64,000 nucleotides of DNA from AWTP1-13 sp963770295 (GCA_963770295.1 CAVYPA010000003.1:1-64000); one strand, 5' to 3'. Shown: positions 17,746 through 26,827, counted from the stretch's first letter. The notes: generated by a model not told the origin, from the sequence alone. Program-made: numbers and translations.

Positions 17746-18852
17746 ATGCGGATCGTCATCTGTGGCGGCGGGGTGATGGGGGCCTCGATCGCCTATTTCT
17801 TGAGCCGTCGCGGCGTTAAGGCCAGTGTTGTCGAACGGACCGGGGTCGCTTGCGCGGCCTCCGGCAAGTCCGGTGGCTTTTTGGCGCTCGACTGGTGTGA
17901 CGGCACGCCGCTGGCAGACCTGGCGCGCCGCAGCTTTGCTCTGCACGAGGACCTCAGCAAAACGATCGATTGCGACTGGGGTTACCGGCGGCTTGAAACG
18001 TATGCGGGCGCCGCCAGCGCGCGGGACGACCGACCACGCCCCGCCCGCGCCGGCGACCACCCCTGGCTGGCCGACGCCGTCACCGTCACCCAGCGTCTGG
18101 GCTCGCCCGCGACCACGGCGCAGGTGCACCCTGGGCCATTCACGGCCGCCCTCATCGCAGCCGCACTGGCGCAGGGGGCTGAGCTTCGCCTGGGCGCCGT
18201 CAGCGACCTGGTCTGCGAGAACGAGGCGGTCAAAGGCGTGTTGGTCGACGGCGAGGTCATCGCTGCCGATGCCGTTGTGATCGCGATGGGGCCGTGGTCG
18301 GTGCTGGCGGCGCGCTGGGTGCCACTGCCGGCGGTATTTGGCCTTAAGGGCCACAGTCTCGTCTTCGACACGCAATCGAGCGTCCCCGCGGAGGCCCTCT
18401 TCCTCGAATACCACGAGGTCGGACATGGACTGCAGTCGCCGGAAGTCTTTCCGCGGGCCGACGGCACGACCTATGTGTGTGCCATCTCGAGTGAGAGCCC
18501 ACTGCCACTCGATCCCGGCAGCGTGGCGCCGGACCCCGGCGCTATTGAGCGGCTGGAGGCCATCTGCAGCCGGCTATCGCCGGTCCTTGCCAAGGCGCCG
18601 ATCCTCGCCCGCCAAGCCTGCTTTCGACCCGTGACCCAGGATGGTCTGCCGTTGATCGGCCCGGTTCCCGGTCTGAAGGGAGTTTTTGTCGCCACTGGCC
18701 ATAGCGTGTGGGGTATTCTCAATGCCCCCGCGACCGGCGAGGCCGTCGCGGAGTTGCTCCTCGATGGTGCGGCACGCACGCTCGATCTCTCGGCCTTCGA
18801 CCCCGGCCGGCTACCGAGCCTCGATCCGAAAAGGCTGCGTACCCATGCCTGA
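17746..18852 (+). CDS. FAD-dependent oxidoreductase (DadA-like, DAO family)
   Basis: 368 residues. A glycine/D-amino-acid-oxidase-fold flavoenzyme that probably oxidises an amine or amino acid. The FAD dinucleotide motif VICGGGVMGASIAYFLSRRG is at the N-terminus, the adenine-ribose acid follows in VVERTGVACAASGKSGG, and the C-terminal FAD contact is in GPVPGLKGVFVATGHSVWG. The start chosen is the ATG before RIVICGGG, with a GGGGGG ribosome binding site. Its 3' end overlaps the next gene, a cupin, by 8 bp, so the two are co-translated and probably work in one pathway. Confidence 0.88.
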   Translation: MRIVICGGGVMGASIAYFLSRRGVKASVVERTGVACAASGKSGGFLALDWCDGTPLADLARRSFALHEDLSKTIDCDWGYRRLETYAGAASARDDRPRPARAGDHPWLADAVTVTQRLGSPATTAQVHPGPFTAALIAAALAQGAELRLGAVSDLVCENEAVKGVLVDGEVIAADAVVIAMGPWSVLAARWVPLPAVFGLKGHSLVFDTQSSVPAEALFLEYHEVGHGLQSPEVFPRADGTTYVCAISSESPLPLDPGSVAPDPGAIERLEAICSRLSPVLAKAPILARQACFRPVTQDGLPLIGPVPGLKGVFVATGHSVWGILNAPATGEAVAELLLDGAARTLDLSAFDPGRLPSLDPKRLRTHA

Positions 18853-19342
18853 CGTGCTCCGGCTCGCCGCCAACGGCTGGATGCCCAACAATCCGCGCCT
18901 GCCGGTTTTGCTTTACCGCCAGGCGGTCATGGCAACGGGCGCGGATCCGGCGCAGGCCTTTGAAGATCTGTTCGAGCGCAACGGCTGGCCACCGCAATGG
19001 CGCAATGGCGTCTACCCCTTCCACCACTATCATTCGACGGCGCACGAGGTGCTGGGTTTTGCGGCCGGTCAGGCGCGTCTCATCCTGGGCGGCGAGGGCG
19101 GGCGCGAGATTGAGGTTGCCGCCGGCGACGTCGCCTTGCTCCCGGCCGGGACCGGCCACTTCCGCCGTTCGGCCAGCCGCGACTTCCTGGTGGTTGGCGC
19201 CTATCCGCCCGGGCAGGTCGCCGACCTGTTGCGCGCCGCCGCGACCCCGCGTGTGCTCACCGCCATTGCCAACGTGCCCATCCCCGCAACCGATCCCGTG
19301 CACGGGCCGGGCGGTCCCGTGGCCGACCTTTGGCGCACATGA
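18845..19342 (+). CDS. cupin domain protein, YjlB-like
   Basis: 165 residues. A small single-domain cupin. The metal-binding face is seen in the motif YPFHHYHSTAHEVLG and the second cupin motif in AGDVALLPAGTGHFRRS. YjlB-family cupins have no settled function; they may be isomerases, dioxygenases or sensors. It starts inside the 3' end of the FAD oxidoreductase gene (8-bp overlap), indicating tight coupling, so it may act on the imine or oxo product of that enzyme. The last gene of a two-gene unit; the next gene is convergent. Confidence 0.82.
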   Translation: MPDVLRLAANGWMPNNPRLPVLLYRQAVMATGADPAQAFEDLFERNGWPPQWRNGVYPFHHYHSTAHEVLGFAAGQARLILGGEGGREIEVAAGDVALLPAGTGHFRRSASRDFLVVGAYPPGQVADLLRAAATPRVLTAIANVPIPATDPVHGPGGPVADLWRT

Positions 19343-19402
19343 GAAGACGCTGCGTGCCGTTTTTGGCCGCACAGAGCCATACGGTCACGGGGTTGGAACG
19401 CG

Positions 19403-20548
19403 TTAGATGCTGAGGTCGAGCAAGTTGTAGTCCTTGATAGTGGCCTTGCTCGTCTCGGTCCAGGCGTAGCTCACACCCGCTTCCGCGTGCGGCCCATAGA
19501 CGAAGGCTCGTTCGCTCGGAAAGCGCTGTCGCCGGGCATCGATGCCGTAGCCGATCATCTTTGCGCGTTCGGCAATCCGCGCCTCGTCGTAGACGCCCTT
19601 GGCGTTGTGCACACCGCCACCCTCGACGCCCAGCACCGAGCGCCGGCGATGAAAGCCCATGTTCACCGTCACCCGCCAATCCTTGCTGGTGTTGGCAAAC
19701 GAGCCGTGGAGCGCCTGGCGGTTGGTGATCGCCACGTCGCCGGGTTTGGCGATGATCGGCACCGCTTCGGGCAGCCGCTCGCTACCGGCCTCTGCCACCC
19801 AGCACTTGATGTCGATCTTGCCGAGCTTATGCGAGCCCGGCATGACCCACACGCCATTGGCCGCGGTCGAGCCGTAGAGCTGGCCCATGAAGTTGAAACC
19901 GTGCGTGCCCTCGTCCCAGTCCGGCGCGCCCCAATGCGTGGTGCCGTCCTGGTGCCAGGCGACCGAGGCGCCGAGCCCCGGCTCCTTAATGAATAACGCC
20001 TCGTTGAAGGGCACGAAGTCCTCGCCATTGATGGCGGCGGCCACGGCCAGCAGCCCGGGATGGCCGTAGACGCGCAGGCACGCCTCGGAGAACTGGAGCG
20101 AGCCGAGGATCAGATAGACGACCTCCTTGGGGGCGTCCGCCGCCGCGGCGGGCTCGAACATCTTGACGGGATGGCGGCCGTTGGCAAGGGCCGTGCCGCC
20201 AAAGGGATCGCCGAGGGGCTTGGACCAAAACAGCGTCGGCGCCTTGCAATCGGCGGCCAGCGCCGGGCGCCCGTGCTTATCGAGCGCTGCACCCTTTTCG
20301 CGCGGCAACCGCTCGAGGATCTCCTTCACGTCGGCTTCGATGTCGGCCAACTCATGGGGCTGCAGCACGCCTTCGAAGACATAAAAGCCGCACCGCCAAT
20401 AGGCCGCCAAAATGTCTGGCGCCAATCGGCCGTCTCGATCGAACCGGATCGGTCCGCGGTTGCCGAGCGCGAAGGCTCGCTTTTCGCCGTCCCGCAGATA
20501 GGCTTGCATGGCCGCTTCTTCGGCACCGTAGTCGACGGACGTCGCCAT
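19403..20548 (-). CDS. phytanoyl-CoA dioxygenase (PhyH) family protein
   Basis: 381 residues. A predicted Fe(II)/2-oxoglutarate oxygenase, longer than the family member at 5694. Iron ligands are in VAWHQDGTTHWG (HxD) and the distal His in RQALHGSFANTSKDWRVTVN, where the Arg would bind 2-oxoglutarate. The start at MATSVDYG has an AGGGAG ribosome binding site; the frame is open for 13 codons before it. It is on the same strand as the pdxA2-dtnK pair, about 94 bp downstream of it, so it could be transcribed with them. The substrate is unknown. Confidence 0.87.
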   Translation of the reverse strand: MATSVDYGAEEAAMQAYLRDGEKRAFALGNRGPIRFDRDGRLAPDILAAYWRCGFYVFEGVLQPHELADIEADVKEILERLPREKGAALDKHGRPALAADCKAPTLFWSKPLGDPFGGTALANGRHPVKMFEPAAAADAPKEVVYLILGSLQFSEACLRVYGHPGLLAVAAAINGEDFVPFNEALFIKEPGLGASVAWHQDGTTHWGAPDWDEGTHGFNFMGQLYGSTAANGVWVMPGSHKLGKIDIKCWVAEAGSERLPEAVPIIAKPGDVAITNRQALHGSFANTSKDWRVTVNMGFHRRRSVLGVEGGGVHNAKGVYDEARIAERAKMIGYGIDARRQRFPSERAFVYGPHAEAGVSYAWTETSKATIKDYNLLDLSI

Positions 20549-20641
20549 GGCATTCTCCCTATGCGTCTTTGCTCGCGGGGCCGCCATCGCCAGCGCCTCG
20601 CCGCGGCCTCGGCAGCGTCGACGGTCTGGGCCGCGCCAAGG

Positions 20642-21712
20642 TCATCTTGTGAGCGCCGCTTCATCCGTTGGGACGGTCTGGGCCGTGAGGCTCACCGCCT
20701 GGTTGAGGGCCTCGATCAGGCTCGCCTCCTCGGCCTTGCCGGTCCCCGCGATATCGAAGGCAGTGCCGTGATCGACGGACGTGCGCACCACCGGCAGGCC
20801 CACGGTGACATTCACGCCCGTATCGATCCCCATCACCTTGATCGGCGCATGGCCCTGATCGTGATACATGGCAACCACGAGATCGAAATCGCCGCGTTGC
20901 GCGCGGAAGAAGAGGGTATCCGCCGGCAAGGGGCCCGTGACCGCCAGGCCGCTCGCCACCAGCCTGCGGACGGCCGGCGCGATCTTCGTCTCCTCCTCGC
21001 CATTGCCGAAGAGGCCATGTTCCCCGGCGTGCGGATTGATGCCGCAAACGCCGATGCGGGGCGCCGGCAGCCCCGCGCGTTGCAGCGCGGCATGGCCACG
21101 CCGAATGGTGCGCTCGACCAACCCCGGCTCGATCTTGGCGATGGCGTCGATCAGGCCGACATGTGCGGTGACGTGGATGACCCTGAGTTTCGGGGTCATC
21201 AGCATCATCGAAACCTCTGGCGTCCCCGTCAGGGCGGCGAGGATTTCCGTGTGACCGGGGAAGGCGTGGCCGCCGGCGTGCAGCGCCTCCTTGTTGAGGG
21301 GCGCGGTGCAGATCGCATCGATGCGTTTGGCCATCGCCAGGGCCACGGCGCGCTCGATGTAGCGGTAGGCGGCGTCGCCCGCAATCGGCGAAACCTGGCC
21401 CCAGGGCAGCCCCGCCGGGATCAGCCCAAGGTCCACGCAGTCGACCGTGCCCGGCGCAAAGCGCGCCTCGGCCGGATCGGCCAGCGCCTCAACCGTCAGC
21501 CGGCTGCCGACGCAGTCGCCGGCCAATCGCAACCTTTTCGCATCGCCCACCACAAAGGGTCGACAGTGCCGGTAGACCTCGCCATGCGCAAAGGTCCGCA
21601 TGATGATCTCAGGCCCGATCCCCGCGGCGTCACCCATGGTGACGGCGATGATGGGCGGCTTGGCGCTCGGTGGCCCTGCCACCGCAAAACTGTCGGACGT
21701 CGCGCGAGTCAT
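20642..21712 (-). CDS. pdxA2: 4-hydroxythreonine-4-phosphate dehydrogenase family protein (PdxA2 type)
   Basis: 356 residues. PdxA-fold NAD-dependent oxidative decarboxylase. Motifs seen: AVTMGDAAGIGPEI at the N-terminus, CTAPLNKEAL, a metal/substrate His in FPGHTEILA, GINPHAGEHG, and MYHDQGHAPIK. True PdxA works in pyridoxal phosphate synthesis, but here the gene is joined by a 4-bp overlap to a DUF1537-family kinase. That pairing is the hallmark of PdxA2, which oxidises D-threonate- or erythronate-type 4-phosphates made by the kinase. A catabolic role is therefore preferred. The N-terminal 18 residues before PPIIAVTMG are variable. Confidence 0.88.
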   Translation of the reverse strand: MTRATSDSFAVAGPPSAKPPIIAVTMGDAAGIGPEIIMRTFAHGEVYRHCRPFVVGDAKRLRLAGDCVGSRLTVEALADPAEARFAPGTVDCVDLGLIPAGLPWGQVSPIAGDAAYRYIERAVALAMAKRIDAICTAPLNKEALHAGGHAFPGHTEILAALTGTPEVSMMLMTPKLRVIHVTAHVGLIDAIAKIEPGLVERTIRRGHAALQRAGLPAPRIGVCGINPHAGEHGLFGNGEEETKIAPAVRRLVASGLAVTGPLPADTLFFRAQRGDFDLVVAMYHDQGHAPIKVMGIDTGVNVTVGLPVVRTSVDHGTAFDIAGTGKAEEASLIEALNQAVSLTAQTVPTDEAALTR

Positions 21713-23010
21713 GTCTCGATGCTCTTCAAAGCCTTGCGGCAGACCAGGAGCGTGCCCGGGTCGCCGAACCCCCCGGCCTTGGTCACAACGGGCAGCCTTC
21801 GCTCCTGCAAACCTATACCCCCCGAAGCTATGCCCTCCAAGGCCGTGCCCTCCAAAGCCATGCCCCCCAAGGCAATGCCCCAGGGGACGCCGACCTCCAC
21901 TTCCCCGCCGAGCGCAATCGCCCCAATCCCGGCCTTTTCGAGGAGGCGCCGCGCGGTCGCGCCCCCCGTGGCGACGAGCCCGCCGAGGCCAGGCACGCGC
22001 GGCCCGATGAGGTCGGCAAGCGCGGAGACCAAGCCTGGGTCGTGAGCGGTTGTAGCGGGGCTTGCACCGACAATCCTAAGCGCGGCGTCGCAACCGCGCG
22101 CAAGCGCGGCATCGAGCTCGGCCTCGAGCCGGCGTGCTGCCGCCGTGCTTCGCACCTCCTCGGGTGAGACATGTACGCCGGCGACCCCGGGCTCGGCGAT
22201 CAGGCGCTCAAATTGGACACGCGAGACCGCCGCGGTGCTGCCGACCACAAAAAGCAGGGGCCCGCGCGCCACCGGCGGCTTGGTCGGCGCCGCAGGCCTC
22301 GGTCCGCTCACGGCTGCCGCCAGCGGCCGCATCAGGCCGGCCGACCCGACCCAGAGCAGGCGCACGCGCGCGGCGAGCGCCGCCGCGGCGATAATCGCAA
22401 GATCGCGATCGCTCTCCGCGTCGCACACGACGGCATCGACACCCGAACGCGCAATCTCCTCGAAAAGGCTTGCCGACCGCCAAGCCGGCGCGTCGACCTC
22501 AGGGCGAGCGAGGACACGCACGCTGAGGCCGCGATCGCGCAAGGGTGCGGCGACCTCGCCGGCATCCCGCAGGAGCGCCGGCGCGGTTTCCTCGGCGTCG
22601 CCGGGGCGCGGCGCCTCGACCAGCACGTGGCCCGATCGGGTGATGCGCCCGCGCGCCGGAAAGGCGGGTGCGATAAGGGCCAGTGGAGGCCCTCCATGTG
22701 CCGCGGTGAGGCGCGTGCGCGCGGCCGCCACCTCGTGCGCCCAGTTCCCGCGCAGGGTGGAATCGATCTTGTGATAGAGGATCGTGGCGCTGAGGTCCCG
22801 CATTTGCCCGATCGTACGAGCCATCACTTGGCCGGCGTCGACCGGGGATTTGTCGCGCGAGTCAAGGTCGATTGCTGTGACGCGCGCGGTGGCTTGCGGG
22901 GCCGCGGCGGCGTCCAGCAGGACGAGGGTATCGAGGCCCGCGGCCGCGCAACCGCCGGCGCAATCGGCGGCGCCCGACAAATCATCGGCAAGGATCAAGA
23001 TCTTGGTCAT
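21709..23010 (-). CDS. dtnK: four-carbon acid sugar kinase family protein (DtnK/OtnK type)
   Basis: 433 residues. DUF1537/Hpr-like kinase that phosphorylates four-carbon acid sugars such as D-threonate or D-erythronate, feeding the adjacent PdxA2-type enzyme. The N-terminal half starts KILILADDLSGAADCAGG with the conserved DDLxGA motif and shows YHKIDSTLRGNWAHEV; the C-terminal nucleotide-binding half shows LVATGGATARRLLEKAG and later KAGGFGDPGTLL. Between those last two blocks a 60-bp, four-unit tandem repeat (21818-21877) adds a Gly/Ala/Leu-rich stretch that the family does not normally need. The N-terminus is well defined by the conserved motif. Confidence 0.87.
   Translation of the reverse strand: MTKILILADDLSGAADCAGGCAAAGLDTLVLLDAAAAPQATARVTAIDLDSRDKSPVDAGQVMARTIGQMRDLSATILYHKIDSTLRGNWAHEVAAARTRLTAAHGGPPLALIAPAFPARGRITRSGHVLVEAPRPGDAEETAPALLRDAGEVAAPLRDRGLSVRVLARPEVDAPAWRSASLFEEIARSGVDAVVCDAESDRDLAIIAAAALAARVRLLWVGSAGLMRPLAAAVSGPRPAAPTKPPVARGPLLFVVGSTAAVSRVQFERLIAEPGVAGVHVSPEEVRSTAAARRLEAELDAALARGCDAALRIVGASPATTAHDPGLVSALADLIGPRVPGLGGLVATGGATARRLLEKAGIGAIALGGEVEVGVPWGIALGGMALEGTALEGIASGGIGLQERRLPVVTKAGGFGDPGTLLVCRKALKSIET
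21818..21877 (-). repeat. 15-bp tandem repeat, four units, inside dtnK
   Basis: Four degenerate copies of CCCYCCRARGCYRTG (plus strand) at 21818, 21833, 21848 and 21863. In the protein they give five-residue units such as MALEG and TALEG close to the C-terminus. Because the unit is a multiple of three, the reading frame is kept. Confidence 0.85.
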
Positions 23011-23082
23011 GGCCCTTTGCGTTTCACGGCAGTCGCCCAGAATAAGACCCGCGGCACCGCATGTGCTGCCGTTGGCGTCCCG

Positions 23083-24615
23083 TTAGGTGGCGACCGCAGC
23101 GAGATCCCAGCAATCATCGGTTCGCCGCGACAGCGTGTGCTTCATGATGCGTGCGCTCGGCGTCCGCTCGAAAGCCTCGAGGATAGCGATGTAGCGGGGC
23201 CGCTGGTAGCGGGCGAGGCGTTCTGCGAGCCACGCCGAAAGCTCTTGCGGCTCAAGGCGTGCCCCTGGTCGCACGGTCACGAACAGCTTGATCTCCGCTT
23301 CGCCCACCTCGGCGGCGACACCGATCATGGCGCAGTCCTCGACGGCGGGATGCGTGCGCACCACGCTCTCGACCTCCATCGCCGTCACGTTCTCGCCGCG
23401 CACGCGCACGCTGTCCGTCCTGCGGCCGTGGAAATAGAAATTGCCGTTCCTATCGCAGGACACGAGATCCCCGGTCAGGAAGGCCCCGCCGCGAAACGAC
23501 CGGGCGGTCGCCTCCCCATCCCTGAAGTAGCCGCGGGTCAGCGCCCCGCCCAAGCGTTCCCTGACGACCATCTCGCCGCGGACCCCGGGGCCCACCGGAC
23601 GTCCGGCCGCGTCGAGGATGGCGACGTCGAACCAGGGTACGGGCTTGCCGACCGATCCAATCGGACCATTGAGGTTGGCGGTGGTGACGCTGGAGCATTC
23701 CGTCATGCCGTAGCATTCGCGGATCTGCACGCCAAAGCGATCCTGGAAGGCTTCCCAGACATCGGCCGGACATCCGCCACCCCAGGCGATGCGCACGCCA
23801 TGGCTGCGATCCAGCGGCCCCGGCGGCTGTTTCAGCAGGATCTGCAAGATGCCACCGAGGAAGTGGATGTGGCTGGCCCGGGCCGCCTCTACGTCCGCCC
23901 AGAAGCCACGCGCGCTGAAGCGTTCGGCGATGGCCAGCGTCACCTCGCGGATCAGGGGCAAGACCAGCATCTGGGCCCCGCCGATGTGGAAGAGCGGCTC
24001 CCAAACATAGAGCACGTCGCCGGGACGCGGATCGGCGATGAGGGCCGCCGCCTCGCCGGACAGGCGCAGCATGCGGTGCGAGACGATCACCCCCTTGGGC
24101 CGGCCGGTCGTGCCGGAGGTGTACATGATGGCGAAGGGGGCGTCCGCCGGCGCGACGACAAGCGCATCGCTCGCTGGTGCGCTCGCTGCCTGGCGGCGCG
24201 CCTCCTCGGCCGCAACGGCGCGCGCCGCAGGCTCGACGCGGCACGCCGATATTTGCGGCAGCAGGTCGCTCTCCGCAACGATGAGGCGCGGCTCGGCGTG
24301 CCCCAGAACGTAGGCCAGACTGTCGCCGACGGCCTGGGTGTTGATGGGCACCCAGACGCTGCCGATGCGGGCCAGCGCCAACATCAGGGATAGCGCCGTC
24401 TCGCCGTTGCGCAGCATCAGCGCCACGCGGTCCCCGGGCCTAACCCCTTTGGCCCGGAGCCAGGCGCCGAAACTGCGCGAGGCCCGATCGAGCGCGGCAA
24501 AGCTCAGCGCCTCAGCGCCGACCCGCGCGAAGGGGCGTTCGGGTGTTGCCCGCGCGTGGCTGTCGAAAAGGCCGACAAAGCCAGCGTCTGTGTCGGGCAG
24601 CGGCCATCGCGTCAC
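23083..24615 (-). CDS. acyl-CoA synthetase / AMP-dependent ligase
   Basis: 510 residues with a GTG start. An adenylate-forming enzyme that would activate a carboxylic acid to its CoA thioester. It shows the P-loop MYTSGTTGRPKGVIVSH (about residues 164-180), the A5-like motif YGMTECSSVT, the A7-A8 region FLTGDLVSCDRNGNFYFHGRRTD (hinge included) and the catalytic Lys in SARIMKHTLSR. The GTG of VTRWPLPD is chosen because it lies 8 bp after the stop of the enoyl-CoA hydratase; the long open frame upstream is a shadow of that gene. The resemblance is to crotonobetaine/carnitine- or cyclohexanecarboxylate-type ligases rather than acetyl-CoA synthetase. Substrate unknown. Confidence 0.88.
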   Translation of the reverse strand: MTRWPLPDTDAGFVGLFDSHARATPERPFARVGAEALSFAALDRASRSFGAWLRAKGVRPGDRVALMLRNGETALSLMLALARIGSVWVPINTQAVGDSLAYVLGHAEPRLIVAESDLLPQISACRVEPAARAVAAEEARRQAASAPASDALVVAPADAPFAIMYTSGTTGRPKGVIVSHRMLRLSGEAAALIADPRPGDVLYVWEPLFHIGGAQMLVLPLIREVTLAIAERFSARGFWADVEAARASHIHFLGGILQILLKQPPGPLDRSHGVRIAWGGGCPADVWEAFQDRFGVQIRECYGMTECSSVTTANLNGPIGSVGKPVPWFDVAILDAAGRPVGPGVRGEMVVRERLGGALTRGYFRDGEATARSFRGGAFLTGDLVSCDRNGNFYFHGRRTDSVRVRGENVTAMEVESVVRTHPAVEDCAMIGVAAEVGEAEIKLFVTVRPGARLEPQELSAWLAERLARYQRPRYIAILEAFERTPSARIMKHTLSRRTDDCWDLAAVAT

Positions 24616-24623
24616 GGGCAGCC

Positions 24624-25439
24624 TCAGGTCGCATCGGGCGTCTTGCCGGCGGCGCGGGCTTTGCGTCGGGCGGCGCGTTCGGCAAAAAAGACGCGCATGG
24701 CCGCCTGCGGCTCGCCCGAGGCGAACGCCTCGGCCTGGTAGACGCTGCCGTTCTCGAAGGCCTCGTCGAAGGCCGGCTGCGTCACCTGGCGGAACCGGGC
24801 CTTGGTCAGCCGCATGGCGATGGCCGGCTTGGCGGCCAGCATCAGGGCCACCTCGCGCGTCTTTTCCAAGACCTGCTCGGGACGCTCGACAAGATAGTGG
24901 ATCAGGCCGACGGCCTGGCATTCGGCGGCGTCCATCATCCGCCCCGTCAGCGTCAGTTCGACCGTGCGGGACAGGCCGATGCGCGGCAGCATTAACATTG
25001 GCCCGGTGACGCTCGGGATCCCGGAATTGATTTCGGCCTGACCCATGCGCACGCCGCTGTGGCCGACGCGCACGTCCATCAGCATGGCCGCCTGGAAGGC
25101 CGAGCCCGCCGCAACGCCGTTGAGCGCAGCTAGGCAGGGCTTATCGAGATCGCGAATGGCGTTATAAAAGTCGCGCCAGGACTGAAACCACTTGGCGCCG
25201 TCGCTGCCCGACTGGAACTTTTCCGTCTCGTCCAGATCCTGGCCCGCCGAGAAGGCACGGTTTCCGGATCCGGTGACGATCACCGCGCGCACGCGGTCTG
25301 CCGCGTTCCACTCCCGCAAGAGGCGCGCAATCTCCGCCCGCATGGGCGTATCCCAGGCGTTGAGTTTGGCCGGTTTGTTGAGAGTGAGCGTGGCCAGACC
25401 ATCGCTGACCTCGGAGAAAACCGCGCGCTCGTTGCTCAT
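24624..25439 (-). CDS. enoyl-CoA hydratase/isomerase family protein
   Basis: 271 residues. Crotonase-fold enzyme acting on an acyl-CoA, probably one made by the ligase encoded directly downstream. The oxyanion-hole strands are visible as AFSAGQDLDE and LNGVAAGSAFQAAML. The typical catalytic Glu position around AEINSGIPSVTGP carries Glu in QAEINSG. The C-terminus is basic (RRKARAAGK). It is followed after 8 bp by the ligase GTG start, so the two are one transcript. Crotonases include hydratases, isomerases and hydrolases, so the reaction cannot be stated. Confidence 0.88.
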   Translation of the reverse strand: MSNERAVFSEVSDGLATLTLNKPAKLNAWDTPMRAEIARLLREWNAADRVRAVIVTGSGNRAFSAGQDLDETEKFQSGSDGAKWFQSWRDFYNAIRDLDKPCLAALNGVAAGSAFQAAMLMDVRVGHSGVRMGQAEINSGIPSVTGPMLMLPRIGLSRTVELTLTGRMMDAAECQAVGLIHYLVERPEQVLEKTREVALMLAAKPAIAMRLTKARFRQVTQPAFDEAFENGSVYQAEAFASGEPQAAMRVFFAERAARRKARAAGKTPDAT

Positions 25440-25490
25440 CGCCGCTAGGCCTCCACTTCCAGTTATCCCACCTGTATCGCCCGACCGGAG

Positions 25491-26726
25491 CTATGTCGCG
25501 CCCTTCTCCGCCGATCCGCCGCTCGCCGCATCGCCCACAGCTCGGCGCTTTCGAAAGCGCGCGACGAGCTCGGGATCGAATTCGTGCCAAAGCTTGTCGT
25601 CGAACGCCAGCGCGCCGGCGAAACGTGCCAACGCAAAGGTGTCGATCGGCGTCTCGGTCGCCCCCGTCGCAATCAGCTCGGCCAGGACCGCACCGACACC
25701 AGGGGCAAGCTGGAAGCCGTGGCCCGAAAAGCCGAAGGCATGGATGAGCCCCGGCATGGTTCCACTCCAACCGATGACGGGCAGCAGGTCCGGCAGGTAG
25801 CCCTCGACACCCGACCAGACGCGGCCCGGCGCGAGGCGCCCCAGGCCCGGGACCACGGCCTTTAGGCGCGCGAGGCCTTGCGTCAGCCGATCGCTTGGCA
25901 CGCACGCAACACCGCTCACAAGATCGGCCTTGACGCGCGGAAAGGCGCCGGCCACGGCGTGCCCCCTCTCACCCTGCCGCAACAGCAGGGTCCCGTCGAT
26001 GGCGTGGAGGGATGGACCCTCCCAAGGGTGCTCCGGCCGCAGGACAAAGAGCGGTGGCCCGGCGGCGAAGAGGGGCACCGGCTCGCCGCACGCCGCCGCG
26101 ATCTCCCCGCCCCAGGCCCCGGCGGCGTTGATGAGGTGGTCACACCAGATGCTCGCGCCCCGCTCGGTGCTGACGGCAAATCCCGCCGCGGTACGCTCAA
26201 TGCGCGCGACCTTGGTGTGCTCGATGAGCTCCGCGCCGGCGCGCAGCGCCAGGCGGGCGACGATCGGGGTGACGCGCCCCGGCTCGGCCACGGCATCGCG
26301 CTTCGACCAGGAGGCGCCGCTCACCAGGCTTGAGAGCATGGGCCAGCGGCGTCGCGCCGCCGCCCCCGTCAACAGCTCCACGTCAAGACCCGCGGCCAGC
26401 GCCTGGCGCGCGGCCGTCTCCAGCTTCGCCTGCTCGCCCGCGGCGAGGCCCAGATAGACATGCCCGCAGGCAACGAGCCCGCACGCCTCTCCGCTCAAGC
26501 GGGGTAGGTCTTCCCAGATCGCCTGGGCCCTCAGCGCCAAGGGAAATTGCGCGGGGTGGCGGCCCTGCAGGCGCAAGTTGCCGAAGTTGCTGGCGCTGGC
26601 GGCGGCGCCCGCCACCCCCTTTTCGATGATGATGACGGAGCGCCCGTGTGCGCGCAGGAAATAGGCGGCAAAGCAGCCCACCAGGCCGCCACCAATGATC
26701 GCCACGTCGGCGCTTGCACGCACCAT
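25491..26726 (-). CDS. FAD-dependent oxidoreductase (DadA-like)
   Basis: 411 residues. A second DAO-family flavoenzyme of this window. FAD motif VAIIGGGLVGCFAAYFLRAHG at the N-terminus, then IIIEKGVAGAAASASNFGN, and the C-terminal FAD site GLIHAFGFSGHGFQLAPG. It probably oxidises a secondary or primary amine/amino acid. The start MVRASADV is preferred over an ATG ten codons upstream because the FAD fold begins directly after it. It heads the minus-strand unit with the hydratase and ligase (52-bp gap) and is divergent from the NAD(P)-binding gene at 26828. Confidence 0.87.
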   Translation of the reverse strand: MVRASADVAIIGGGLVGCFAAYFLRAHGRSVIIIEKGVAGAAASASNFGNLRLQGRHPAQFPLALRAQAIWEDLPRLSGEACGLVACGHVYLGLAAGEQAKLETAARQALAAGLDVELLTGAAARRRWPMLSSLVSGASWSKRDAVAEPGRVTPIVARLALRAGAELIEHTKVARIERTAAGFAVSTERGASIWCDHLINAAGAWGGEIAAACGEPVPLFAAGPPLFVLRPEHPWEGPSLHAIDGTLLLRQGERGHAVAGAFPRVKADLVSGVACVPSDRLTQGLARLKAVVPGLGRLAPGRVWSGVEGYLPDLLPVIGWSGTMPGLIHAFGFSGHGFQLAPGVGAVLAELIATGATETPIDTFALARFAGALAFDDKLWHEFDPELVARFRKRRAVGDAASGGSAEKGAT

Positions 26727-26827
26727 TGGCCCTCGGACCGCTGCCCTTGAGAACAAGCGCTGACAACACCCCCGGGAATGGGATCAAATCAGGCTTGGTT
26801 CAAAGCTTTAGCGGTGGAGAAGAGCAC

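Noticed and set aside
20060..22045. 661-codon open frame antisense to pdxA2 and the PhyH gene
   Set aside because: Shadow of two clearly coding minus-strand genes; composition is Arg/His/Gly-rich without domains.
22171..24393. 740-codon open frame antisense to dtnK and the CoA ligase
   Set aside because: Spans two well-identified genes on the other strand; no motif.
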